From Epilithonimonas lactis (GTDB lineage: Bacteria > Bacteroidota > Bacteroidia > Flavobacteriales > Weeksellaceae), in contig NZ_FOFI01000003.1 of assembly GCF_900110605.1 (NCBI RefSeq), forward strand, positions 682,001 through 746,000: a stretch of DNA of 64,000 nt, written 5' to 3'. A program made the translations under genes and the position numbers. The notes below the pieces were generated by a model. That model had not been told where the DNA came from, ran no database searches, and worked only from the letters and a program-made list of their open reading frames with translations. Shown one piece after another: positions 42,707 through 51,104 of this stretch (the first letter of the stretch is position 1; every line of letters begins with the position of its first letter).

Positions 42707-44416
42707 TCAGGTCTTCTTTAATTCTTCCTGTCTCATTCTAATAAAATCTCTAGGCCTGATACTGTTGATCTCGAGAAAGTGTGCTGAGAAGATCTGCCTG
42801 TTCGCCATCCCGCATATTTTGGCGAGTGTTTCAATTTTATAACTAAGATATATAGTTTCCTCTACAAGTAAATTGGTGATATATTTGATTCTTAAAGCTT
42901 TAAGGTATGTTGGAAATGTTACATCAAAGTGTACATTGAGTACATACGATAAATGGGTGCGGTTGCTTCCTATCATTTTGGCAACAATGTCAAGTGTTAA
43001 ATTCTGCTGAAGAAATTGTTTTTCGTCTTCAAAAATCTTTAGATTTGTTTTGATGTCCTCGATAATTTCTGAACTGTATAAGTCTAAACTGTTTTCATCA
43101 GATGAAGCGGGTGCTATGACGTCGAAAGTAATGGTTTCTTTTGAGGTATTTAATTTTTCCAGCACTTCCTGATACCTGGCATTCAATTCCTTTTCTCTTT
43201 TCCTGAACCTCCAAATTAAAAAAAACAAGATTACCAGTCCCGCACCAATGAAAGAATATAAAATAACTTGATGACCTCTGATCATCTGCTTCTTCTCTTC
43301 TATTAAATTGTCCGTATCATACTCGCTATAAATTTTGTCCGTGAGCATCACAAAGTCAGCATTAATAATGGAGTCGGCCTTTAACAACTGATCCGCGTAA
43401 TATATCTTCCGTTCAGAATTCCCATTTTTTTTAGCATCATCGATCAGATACAGGTAACTTGATCTGATCTCAGGGGTAATAAACCAAAATTTATTAACCA
43501 GCGAATCAACTTTATTAAAATAGTTTAACGATTCAGCTCTGTTTCCCTTTGATCTATATAGTTTCCCTATATAAAAATAGACGCTCGTCAAGGAAGCGTA
43601 ATCCTGATTGTTGCTCAGAATATCTTGAGACACTTTAAAGTGCTTCAATGCTTCATCTGCTTTTCCCTTTCTAAGTAACTGCACTCCCCTTCCTTTCTGG
43701 AAGTACCCAAACTCAATCATCAGCTCGCTGTTGTTATGAAGCCTTTCCAGCCCAATATTAATGAGGGAGTCTTCCTTATGATATAATTTCAGATTTCTAT
43801 AACAAGTGCTTAAGCGATAAATACTGTTAAAATAACCTGATTCATTATTGAACCTGATGTTCCGATCTAAACTCTGTTTGGCATTTTTTTCAAAAAAATC
43901 AGCTGTCTCTTCAAAATGTAAGGCTGCATATTTATAGTATCCCAAATAGCTTTTGATCATTCCCAAATGATAGATGATCTTATTTTTAAGGTAACCATCT
44001 TTTGAATTTTTTGAATATTTGAATGCTATTAAATATTCTTCTAAAGCTTTTTTATATTGTCTTAGATTATAGTAATAAATAATTCCTTTTCCTGCGTAGG
44101 CTCTTGCGATCTGATCCTGGTCGTTTGATTTTACAGCGGTGACAATGGCACTGTCAGCGTATGATAATTTTCTGCTGGTTTCTTTGCTGTAATAGATGGC
44201 TTCTTCGTAACCTCGGATTAGTTTTTTAAGGTTATGGTCATTTTTTGCTTTGTCAATGTACATTTTGACAAAAACCATTGCTCTTTCGTCATTCTCTGAG
44301 TAGGAATTGATCAATCGGGAAATCTCCTTGTAAGATTGTTGTTGTATCTCTTTACCTTGTGTCATAAACACAAACAAAGTGAACAATAGTGGTAAAATTC
44401 TATTACAATAATACAT
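42707..44416 (-). CDS. TPR sensor with membrane anchor and AraC-type DNA-binding domain
   Basis: 569 aa. A signal/anchor (residues 1-20) is followed by about eight TPR-like helix pairs (about 30-360), one transmembrane helix (about 385-405, VILYSFIGAGLVILFFLIW), and a cytoplasmic C-terminal AraC HTH (about 470-565, LTLDIVAKMIGSNRTHLSYVL...IRPRDFIRMR). This architecture is common upstream of uptake loci in Flavobacteriia. It reads away from the MauE/DUF6520 genes and is a plausible regulator of them. Confidence 0.85.
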   Translation of the reverse strand: MYYCNRILPLLFTLFVFMTQGKEIQQQSYKEISRLINSYSENDERAMVFVKMYIDKAKNDHNLKKLIRGYEEAIYYSKETSRKLSYADSAIVTAVKSNDQDQIARAYAGKGIIYYYNLRQYKKALEEYLIAFKYSKNSKDGYLKNKIIYHLGMIKSYLGYYKYAALHFEETADFFEKNAKQSLDRNIRFNNESGYFNSIYRLSTCYRNLKLYHKEDSLINIGLERLHNNSELMIEFGYFQKGRGVQLLRKGKADEALKHFKVSQDILSNNQDYASLTSVYFYIGKLYRSKGNRAESLNYFNKVDSLVNKFWFITPEIRSSYLYLIDDAKKNGNSERKIYYADQLLKADSIINADFVMLTDKIYSEYDTDNLIEEKKQMIRGHQVILYSFIGAGLVILFFLIWRFRKREKELNARYQEVLEKLNTSKETITFDVIAPASSDENSLDLYSSEIIEDIKTNLKIFEDEKQFLQQNLTLDIVAKMIGSNRTHLSYVLNVHFDVTFPTYLKALRIKYITNLLVEETIYLSYKIETLAKICGMANRQIFSAHFLEINSIRPRDFIRMRQEELKKT

Positions 44417-44673
44417 TATGATAAGATATATTCAAATTTAATAAAAAAGACACAATTAAACGCTTTTTCAAACTTTACAATCAAAACAATAAACTGATTA
44501 TCAATGATATACAAATAAATTTTGTTGGTAGAATTGATCAATAGTGACATTTAATGTATCAATTGATGCAACAATAGTTTTTTTTAATTCCCTAACCCTC
44601 CTAATTTCGACATCAGAATTCTAATCAATATCAACAACCGGCCGGGATAAATTTTAAAACCATTATTAAAAAA
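44417..44673. other. AT-rich divergent region, no gene
   Basis: No open frame is supported. The stretch separates the TPR/AraC gene (minus) from the small lipoprotein gene (plus) and must carry the promoters of both. Confidence 0.5.
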
Positions 44674-44913
44674 ATGAAAAAGTATATCTCACTTTTAAGT
44701 CTAACAGCTATGCAGTCTTGTGAAAGAACCGAATCTGTTTCTGACATGACAGAACAGAAACAACAAAGTATTGAAATTCCAAACAATAAAGAATCTTCAA
44801 AGAATGCAGATGGATCTTCAGAAACAAATGGCTCTAATAATTTTGAGACCGGTGATGATGATGAACCAAAAAAAGATAAGCAGCACTGGAGGATAGTGAA
44901 AGATACGATCTGA
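44674..44913 (+). CDS. Small lipoprotein, acidic
   Basis: 79 aa. A lipobox-like QSC is at about residue 16, then a Glu/Asn/Ser/Asp-rich body and a basic end. It heads the locus with the MauE-like and DUF6520 genes. It could have lost a C-terminal part by a frameshift, since 39 nt after its stop another short frame begins, but both reading frames may also be genuine. Confidence 0.5.
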   Translation: MKKYISLLSLTAMQSCERTESVSDMTEQKQQSIEIPNNKESSKNADGSSETNGSNNFETGDDDEPKKDKQHWRIVKDTI

Positions 44914-44951
44914 TAAATACGACTTCTGCTAAACTGAAACAGTTTCAAAAA

Positions 44952-45116
44952 ATGGAAAATCAGAAAGTGATCTTAAGTACCGGAAAGAAGTGTACCGAAA
45001 GTGGAAAATGGGAGATTGAAGGAAGAATAAGCACTGCAGTTTACGTTTCAAAAGGCGAAGTAATGCCCGCCTACTGTGGAAAAAATGTCAAATGGATTTT
45101 AGTCAGAAAAGGATAA
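44952..45116 (+). CDS. Small protein, probably hypothetical
   Basis: 54 aa from ATG 44,952; the open frame extends upstream to about 44,884 without an ATG. It contains two cysteines (KKCTESGKWEIEG and PAYCGKNVKWILV) in a TxxGxW...W-type beta pattern resembling small SH3-like modules. It ends 11 nt before the MauE-like gene. Confidence 0.4.
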   Translation: MENQKVILSTGKKCTESGKWEIEGRISTAVYVSKGEVMPAYCGKNVKWILVRKG

Positions 45117-45127
45117 AAAAGAAAACT

Positions 45128-46642
45128 ATGAAAACCTTCAGAACAAGATTTATAGAATTTGTCAGCTATTTTTTCATATTGCTCTTCTGCTATGCAAGTA
45201 TCAGTAAAATGATGGATTTTGAAAATTTTCAGATTCAGATTGCACAATCTCCCCTATTGAGTGCATTTTCAAATGTCATGTCTTACGGAGTTCTAGTCAT
45301 TGAACTTGCAATATGTATTTTATTGATCTTTGAGAGATCCAGAAAAATCGGATTATACAGTTCTTTTGTTCTGATGGTTTCATTCACTGTATATATCTAC
45401 ATGATACTGAAATATAGCGAGTTTATTCCTTGCTCTTGTGGTGGAATCTTAGAAAAAATGGATTGGAAAACCCATCTGATCTTTAATATTGCCACTGTTA
45501 TCATAGCTGCTTTTGCAGTTATTTTATATTCAGATTCTAAACGACAGGAGATTTTTAAATCTGTGAGTCTGCTGCTCGTCTTATCAATAGTAAGTTGTTC
45601 AGCAATTATTCTGATGTACAGACAATCAGAATTTATGATCAAAAAGGAAAATAATTTTACACGAAGGTTTTTACAGCATCCGATAACAGAAGAAAAACGG
45701 TCCAATCTTCAGATCAACTCCTATTACTTTGCGGGCATTTCAAAAGATTCAGTATATCTGGGGAACTATACCGCTCCATTTCTACTGACATCAACTGATT
45801 TGAATTTTAAAGCAACGAAAGAAAACAGGGTATTACCGGATCGTTACAACTTTGATTTTAAAAGAGTACAGCTGAAAGTGAATGCCCAGAATTATTATCT
45901 GTATGACGGAAGTGTTCCTGTAATCTATCAGGGAATCTTGGGAAATCATCAAGCAAAGACCTTGAGCTTAGGACAGGCGTACTTTAGCCAATTGGTGAAT
46001 ATCAGTAAAGATGCCTTTGCAATCAGCACTTATTTCAAAGATTCAGAAAAGCAGACTTTAGGATTGTTGAATCCTTTGCAGAAAAATCCTCTGAATCTGA
46101 AATCGGGAATTCTTGGAAAAACCAATGACGGAATCTTTGATACTGATGGACAACTACATTTTGACCCGCTCACTCAGATTGCTGTTTATGTACACTATTA
46201 CAAAAACCAGCTCTTGATAATGGATGACCATCTTACCGTCAAAGCGAAGTATAAAACCATTGATACGATAAGCATTCCGCAGATTAAGGTTTCTGAACTT
46301 TCGGACGGAAAAAAGAAGATGAGCAAACCCCCATTGAAAGTCAATAAAAAAGCATTTGTATATGCAGGTCTGCTATTCATAGAATCAAATCTCATCGGAA
46401 AATTTGAAGACAGGGACCGATGGAAAAATTCTTTTATTATTGATGTTTATTCAACTGTAAAACAAGGATATATCGGAAGTTTTTATCTACCAAATCCCAA
46501 AAAGGAAAAAAAGGTACAGTTTCATATTACAGATCAGCATCTTTATGTATTAACAGGAAATGAAATCATTAAATATCGTTTTGCGCAGAACATCACTCAA
46601 CATTTCATTGCAGGGGAAGCCGAAAACCTGAACCAAGAGTAG
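45128..46642 (+). CDS. MauE/DoxX-family redox membrane protein with periplasmic domain
   Basis: 504 aa from ATG 45,128 (earlier in-frame codons lie in the previous gene). Four membrane helices span about residues 8-145; a periplasmic CSCGG motif (C102-S-C104) sits between helices as in MauE-type proteins that pass electrons to thiol partners. Residues about 185-504 form a large beta-rich extracytoplasmic domain with no known name. It lies 22 nt before the DUF6520 gene. Confidence 0.75.
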   Translation: MKTFRTRFIEFVSYFFILLFCYASISKMMDFENFQIQIAQSPLLSAFSNVMSYGVLVIELAICILLIFERSRKIGLYSSFVLMVSFTVYIYMILKYSEFIPCSCGGILEKMDWKTHLIFNIATVIIAAFAVILYSDSKRQEIFKSVSLLLVLSIVSCSAIILMYRQSEFMIKKENNFTRRFLQHPITEEKRSNLQINSYYFAGISKDSVYLGNYTAPFLLTSTDLNFKATKENRVLPDRYNFDFKRVQLKVNAQNYYLYDGSVPVIYQGILGNHQAKTLSLGQAYFSQLVNISKDAFAISTYFKDSEKQTLGLLNPLQKNPLNLKSGILGKTNDGIFDTDGQLHFDPLTQIAVYVHYYKNQLLIMDDHLTVKAKYKTIDTISIPQIKVSELSDGKKKMSKPPLKVNKKAFVYAGLLFIESNLIGKFEDRDRWKNSFIIDVYSTVKQGYIGSFYLPNPKKEKKVQFHITDQHLYVLTGNEIIKYRFAQNITQHFIAGEAENLNQE

Positions 46643-46664
46643 GCACCAAATTTAATTTTACATC

Positions 46665-46946
46665 ATGAAAAAAATGAGAAAAATCGCATTGCCCTTAGCA
46701 GTTTTGCTTTTAGGCGCAGGGAGTGCGTACGCTACAAGCGTTGTGAAAAAAAACAGTTTAGTGGAAAACGGTTATCGTTTTGATCCGTTAGCACCTGTTG
46801 AAAAATGTATTATGACGGAAAAGTCATGTCAGGCTGATATTTTAGGTGAAGTATGTACCTGGTCAGACGGAGTCAACACTCATAATCTATTCCAAAATGC
46901 AGGCGGAACCTCGTGCGGGAATCCACTGTATGAAATTCCTAACTAA
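46665..46946 (+). CDS. DUF6520-type secreted small Cys protein
   Basis: 93 aa. Signal peptide to about SAYA, then a short mature peptide with four cysteines (C48, C55, C64, C84) and a W/G-rich end. Size, leader and position next to a MauE-like gene match DUF6520 proteins of Flavobacteriia. A disulfide-rich exported peptide is inferred. Confidence 0.75.
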   Translation: MKKMRKIALPLAVLLLGAGSAYATSVVKKNSLVENGYRFDPLAPVEKCIMTEKSCQADILGEVCTWSDGVNTHNLFQNAGGTSCGNPLYEIPN

Positions 46947-46956
46947 TTAAAAAGGT

Positions 46957-46980
46957 GAAGGGTGCTACAACGCACCCTTC
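46957..46980. terminator. Bidirectional terminator
   Basis: GAAGGGTGC (46,957-46,965) and GCACCCTTC (46,972-46,980) form a 9-bp perfect stem with a TACAAC loop. It lies between the DUF6520 gene and the convergent S9-peptidase gene, whose last codons form one arm. An ATTTGTTT stretch follows on the plus strand. Confidence 0.75.
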
Positions 46981-49523
46981 ATTTGTTTATCAATCCATTC
47001 AACACCATTCTTACCTTTCAGAAAATAATCCAGCCATTCAAGCATTCTTACAGATAAATCTTTTTGTGCAATTTGTTGAAGAAGCGAATGACCTTCTTCC
47101 TGATAGAACAATGCTATCACAGGTTTGCGGTATTTTCTTAGAGCAACAAATAATGAGCGGGTTTCCTCACGGTCTACATTACTATCTTTTTCGCCTGTCC
47201 AAAGTAATATGGGTGCTTTAACCTCCGAAGCAAAATACAACGGATTGTTATCCATGTATTTTTGTTTATTTTCTACAAAGCTGCCACCCATACGCATTTG
47301 ACCATATTCATACCGCCAATAGTCAGGACTTCCAAAATCGTAATTGAAAGAAAAAGGAGTATGAACAATGTCCGACACCGATGCTCCCGAAATAAATGTA
47401 GCAAAACGATCTGAGTGCGTTGCGATAAAGTTGGTCTGATATCCCCCGAAAGACTGTCCTGTCAATGCAATTCGCCTCGCATCTACTTGTTCTATTTTTA
47501 CCAATTCATCCAGAACATTATGAATAGACTCAAGTGCTGAAAGACCTGATCCTTTATCTGCGTATGTAATATCCGGAATGAGCACCATATAGCCTGATTC
47601 CAATAGCAACCTTGCATTAAAGCCTCTCCCGTTTTTTAATGTCGGAAGCAAAAAGGCTGATGTACCTTTCTGCTGTTTTTCGTAAATATTAAGTACGACA
47701 GGATATTTTTTACCCGGATCATAATCATGTGGTAAAAATAAAGTTGCAGTTAAAGATTCTTCTGTTGCTCCTTTGTAAAACAGCTGAATTTTTCTTATTT
47801 TTTCTGCAGTTTTGTCATGAGCATTGGAAGTGAATACGATATGATCTTTCTTTCGTTTTTGTTTAAATACAATGGATGGCGCTTCATTGTAATTTTCTTT
47901 CGTCCACACAAAATTTGAATGATTATCTGTATAGGTGAAATTTCGTATTTTATCTGTAGTTTCAGCTATAATTTTTTTTATTGTACGATGATCCCACTCT
48001 ACATATGATTTCAACAAATCACCTTTTGAAATGCGAAATAAATAATTATTGTCAGGCACTGAAATAATTTCTCTAGGAAGCCCTTCCGTAATCTTTTGGT
48101 GTTGACTGTTGATAATTTCAACATTGTCACCATCTAAAGTTACTTTCCTCTCCAGTTTGCCGTTCAAAATATTTTGTTGCCATACATTATTACCTTTTAC
48201 CCAGGTAATAAGCTCAGTTCCTTTAAAGTATGGCGAAGCTTCAGGATCTGATATTTGTTTTTTAGTTTTCAGGGTAAATGTGTTTACAAGATTCCAGCCA
48301 TTATTATCAGCCGTAAGAACCCATTTTCTATCAGGTGAAACATACAGTCTTTCATCAATCACGCAAAGAAAACGATGTTCATTTGATCTTGAATTCCATA
48401 CAAACAAGGAATCTCTTTTGGGCATGAAAAAATCATCTTTCTTATCTACAAATGATTGGTCTTTCTTTATCTTCAAAAAATTACCGGAATTTCCAATCGC
48501 TATTTCTGTATGAAACATCGAATCCATCGGAATTACTTTACCTGTTTGGGGATACCACAAAAAATTTTCTTCAACCTGCATATCTTTAATATGATGAGTG
48601 AGATCTTTTTCAACGCCGTACCAAAACTCTAAAAGTTTTTTTTCTTTCGGAATCTTTCTGATTAGCTTGATAAATAATGCATCAGGATCTGATGAATAGT
48701 CAAGATTTACGTAATGGTAATTTTTACTCCGCATCAAATCAAGGTTTCGAGGAATCTGTAAACCATCAACACAATGCTTCAATGTATATTCATGCTTGTC
48801 TTTACCAAAGACGGTATATCCTCCTTCCGTAGCAGTGCCTTTCCATACTTTCAAGACTTCATCGAACGCGCGGGCTATGATCTTTTTATTTTTTGTATCA
48901 ACCCTCAAAACGTCAGTCTCATTTTGATCATTTTTCTGAAAAACAATGAGTTCTTCATCAACAGTGCTATATCTAATAACATTTTCTAACTCATGAATCT
49001 TTCTGCCGTTTTTACCGTAAACTTCCAGTCTGTTATTTTGATGCTCATCATAATGAATCAAAAATAAAGATTGCGGTTTCATCTGATCAATCGTCTTTAC
49101 ATGATCTTTTGTTTCAATAGTTTGATCTATTAGATTAATTAGTTCTAATTGCTCACCACTCAAAAAAGCGAATTTTTCACTACCCATAAAAAATGAAGTC
49201 CTGATTGATTTTCGTTCAAACTTTTGAGTCTTATCATGTACATTTTGTAAAATGTACATCGGCGATTTACTTTCATATTTCATCAGCCAGCTTACCCATT
49301 TTCCGTCATCAGACATTTTCAGAAAATCAGGAACTTCAGCTTTTTCTGCCAATGCTTCCAATTTTTTCAAATCATGTTGCCCGTTGAGTGGTAGTGGTAA
49401 CAATAGAAAAGTAAACACAATGAGGAGCAACAATATTTTTTGAATCGTATTTACTGTCTTATTACTTTCAAGTATGTTTTCCCTGTTCTTCATCATATTT
49501 TTCCAATTTCTATTCATCATCAA
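46965..49523 (-). CDS. S9-family prolyl oligopeptidase
   Basis: 852 aa with an N-terminal membrane anchor or leader (about residues 28-48, IQKILLLLIVFTFLLLPLPLNGQ). The C-terminal alpha/beta-hydrolase part has the nucleophile motif TGQSFGGYQ (S691), followed by the acid WTGEKDSNVD and a histidine in QEEGHSL. A beta-propeller-like middle precedes it. The ATG overlaps the SusD gene end by 4 nt. It would cleave peptides at or beyond the membrane, likely those captured by SusC/SusD. Confidence 0.88.
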   Translation of the reverse strand: MMMNRNWKNMMKNRENILESNKTVNTIQKILLLLIVFTFLLLPLPLNGQHDLKKLEALAEKAEVPDFLKMSDDGKWVSWLMKYESKSPMYILQNVHDKTQKFERKSIRTSFFMGSEKFAFLSGEQLELINLIDQTIETKDHVKTIDQMKPQSLFLIHYDEHQNNRLEVYGKNGRKIHELENVIRYSTVDEELIVFQKNDQNETDVLRVDTKNKKIIARAFDEVLKVWKGTATEGGYTVFGKDKHEYTLKHCVDGLQIPRNLDLMRSKNYHYVNLDYSSDPDALFIKLIRKIPKEKKLLEFWYGVEKDLTHHIKDMQVEENFLWYPQTGKVIPMDSMFHTEIAIGNSGNFLKIKKDQSFVDKKDDFFMPKRDSLFVWNSRSNEHRFLCVIDERLYVSPDRKWVLTADNNGWNLVNTFTLKTKKQISDPEASPYFKGTELITWVKGNNVWQQNILNGKLERKVTLDGDNVEIINSQHQKITEGLPREIISVPDNNYLFRISKGDLLKSYVEWDHRTIKKIIAETTDKIRNFTYTDNHSNFVWTKENYNEAPSIVFKQKRKKDHIVFTSNAHDKTAEKIRKIQLFYKGATEESLTATLFLPHDYDPGKKYPVVLNIYEKQQKGTSAFLLPTLKNGRGFNARLLLESGYMVLIPDITYADKGSGLSALESIHNVLDELVKIEQVDARRIALTGQSFGGYQTNFIATHSDRFATFISGASVSDIVHTPFSFNYDFGSPDYWRYEYGQMRMGGSFVENKQKYMDNNPLYFASEVKAPILLWTGEKDSNVDREETRSLFVALRKYRKPVIALFYQEEGHSLLQQIAQKDLSVRMLEWLDYFLKGKNGVEWIDKQMKGAL

Positions 49524-50905
49524 TATCCTGTATTTTGGGGATTAAGGTTTGGATTAAGCAGCAGTTCTTTCTGGGGTATCGGCCATTGAGCATGGTAGCT
49601 TTTCCAATTGGTTTTTACAGGAATCAACTGATCAAGCAATCCCCATCTTTTCAAATCAAAAAAACGGATGCCGTGTTCCACAAAAAACTCCCTGCGTTTT
49701 TCTTCTCTCAATTCTGCGGTTGCTGCTGAAACCGTCAGTGAAGTGCTCAATGCTGGTAATCCTGCCCGTTGGCAGGAACGGTTGATATACGGAACGGCTT
49801 CTACTGCTTTATTTTGCTCGATCAGGCTTTCCGCCATCATGAAATTGACTTCGTCCAGACGATAGATTATTGAATATTCATTGGGATTATTGACCGCAAG
49901 GTTTTTATATTTTGAAGAGCGGTAATTGAGCTGTTGGTTAAAAGGTACTGCCGTGATATAATGCTGTCTCCGCAAATCTCCCGAAGAAAATGTATTGATG
50001 AGATTCAGATTGAGAACAAACGATAAAGGTGCGCCTGTAAAGTTATACAGTGATGCCTCTTTGGTCGCATCATTCGTGTTTTTTGGCTTCAATTGCCAAA
50101 TGATATGGGTTCCATTTTTTTGAAATACTTTTGAAGGGTCGGTTTGAAATGTATATTGAGATGATTGCAATACCGTACTGCAAAGCACTTCTGCTTCCGC
50201 CCATTTCTTCAGTAGCATTTTCATCTTTGCCAATGCCATATATCCTGCAAATTTGTTGGGATAGATTCTTTCTGCATTTCTGTAAGCGGATGGTAAAAGA
50301 TTAACCGCCTCAGACAAATCGGTTTCTAGTTTTATGAGTAACTGATCTTTATTCATTCTGCCCAATTGGCTGTTGATGACATAATTGGTTGTTTCTGTGT
50401 AAGCTATTTCTCCAAAAATCTGATAGAGATTAAAGTAGATGATAGAGCGCACGAATAATGCTTCACCTTTGATTCGGTCTTTGGATGCCTGGCTTAATGA
50501 TTTTGAATTGGTTACCCCTTCAATGATGCTGTTGGCAGCATAAATCTGCCCATAAGCATTCGTCCAAGCCGTCGTTACAACGGTATTTGTAGCCACCTGC
50601 TGATTGTTTGCTATATCTAAAATACCGTTTGATCCTGATGTGTACACACAAGTCAGATCATCAGCATACGTCCCCATCAAAGCACCCATCCCGTCGATGC
50701 CTCCCGAAATAAGTGAGTTAGTCCAAAGTCCTGCATACAGTCCTGCCAATGCCGCTTCAGCGGTTTGCTCGTCTTCAAAAACAACTTCTGTCGGAAGCTG
50801 GTTATTGGGAAAATCGGTTTCTACAAATTTTTCGCAGGAAATTGTGGTAGTTAGTACAGCAGATAATATTGCTGCCACAATAATATGTTCTATTCTTGTT
50901 TTCAT
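49520..50905 (-). CDS. SusD/RagB-family outer-membrane lipoprotein
   Basis: 461 aa. Lipobox SC near residue 24 (TTTISCEKFVETDFPNNQLP), then the SusD pattern with DEQTAEAALAGLYAGLW and the YRLDEVNFMMAESLIEQ TPR-like segment. The C-terminal SusD part ends FVEHGIRFFDLKRWG. It acts as the substrate lid over SusC. Confidence 0.92.
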   Translation of the reverse strand: MKTRIEHIIVAAILSAVLTTTISCEKFVETDFPNNQLPTEVVFEDEQTAEAALAGLYAGLWTNSLISGGIDGMGALMGTYADDLTCVYTSGSNGILDIANNQQVATNTVVTTAWTNAYGQIYAANSIIEGVTNSKSLSQASKDRIKGEALFVRSIIYFNLYQIFGEIAYTETTNYVINSQLGRMNKDQLLIKLETDLSEAVNLLPSAYRNAERIYPNKFAGYMALAKMKMLLKKWAEAEVLCSTVLQSSQYTFQTDPSKVFQKNGTHIIWQLKPKNTNDATKEASLYNFTGAPLSFVLNLNLINTFSSGDLRRQHYITAVPFNQQLNYRSSKYKNLAVNNPNEYSIIYRLDEVNFMMAESLIEQNKAVEAVPYINRSCQRAGLPALSTSLTVSAATAELREEKRREFFVEHGIRFFDLKRWGLLDQLIPVKTNWKSYHAQWPIPQKELLLNPNLNPQNTGY

Positions 50906-51104
50906 TTTTTCAATTTTTTAAAGATTTAATTTTTATTCAATTCTTAGAATGTGAAATTTTTACATCATCTGACTTTTAATTTTCACAGAAAACCTACATT
51001 CAACAAGTCTCAAGTTCTTAAAGGATTAAATTTTACAGTATCTAATTATTGCTTCTATAAAACTTTACCTTTTTACATTGTCAGATTCTAAAAAGTTTAA
51101 CATT
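50906..51104. other. Spacer between SusD and SusC genes
   Basis: 199 nt, AT-rich, no open frame of note. It may hold a weak promoter or processing site. Confidence 0.4.

Noticed and set aside
44674-45116. Joining the two small frames into one frameshifted lipoprotein gene
   Set aside because: Possible, but the first frame ends like a complete small lipoprotein and the second has its own ATG, so they are kept separate.
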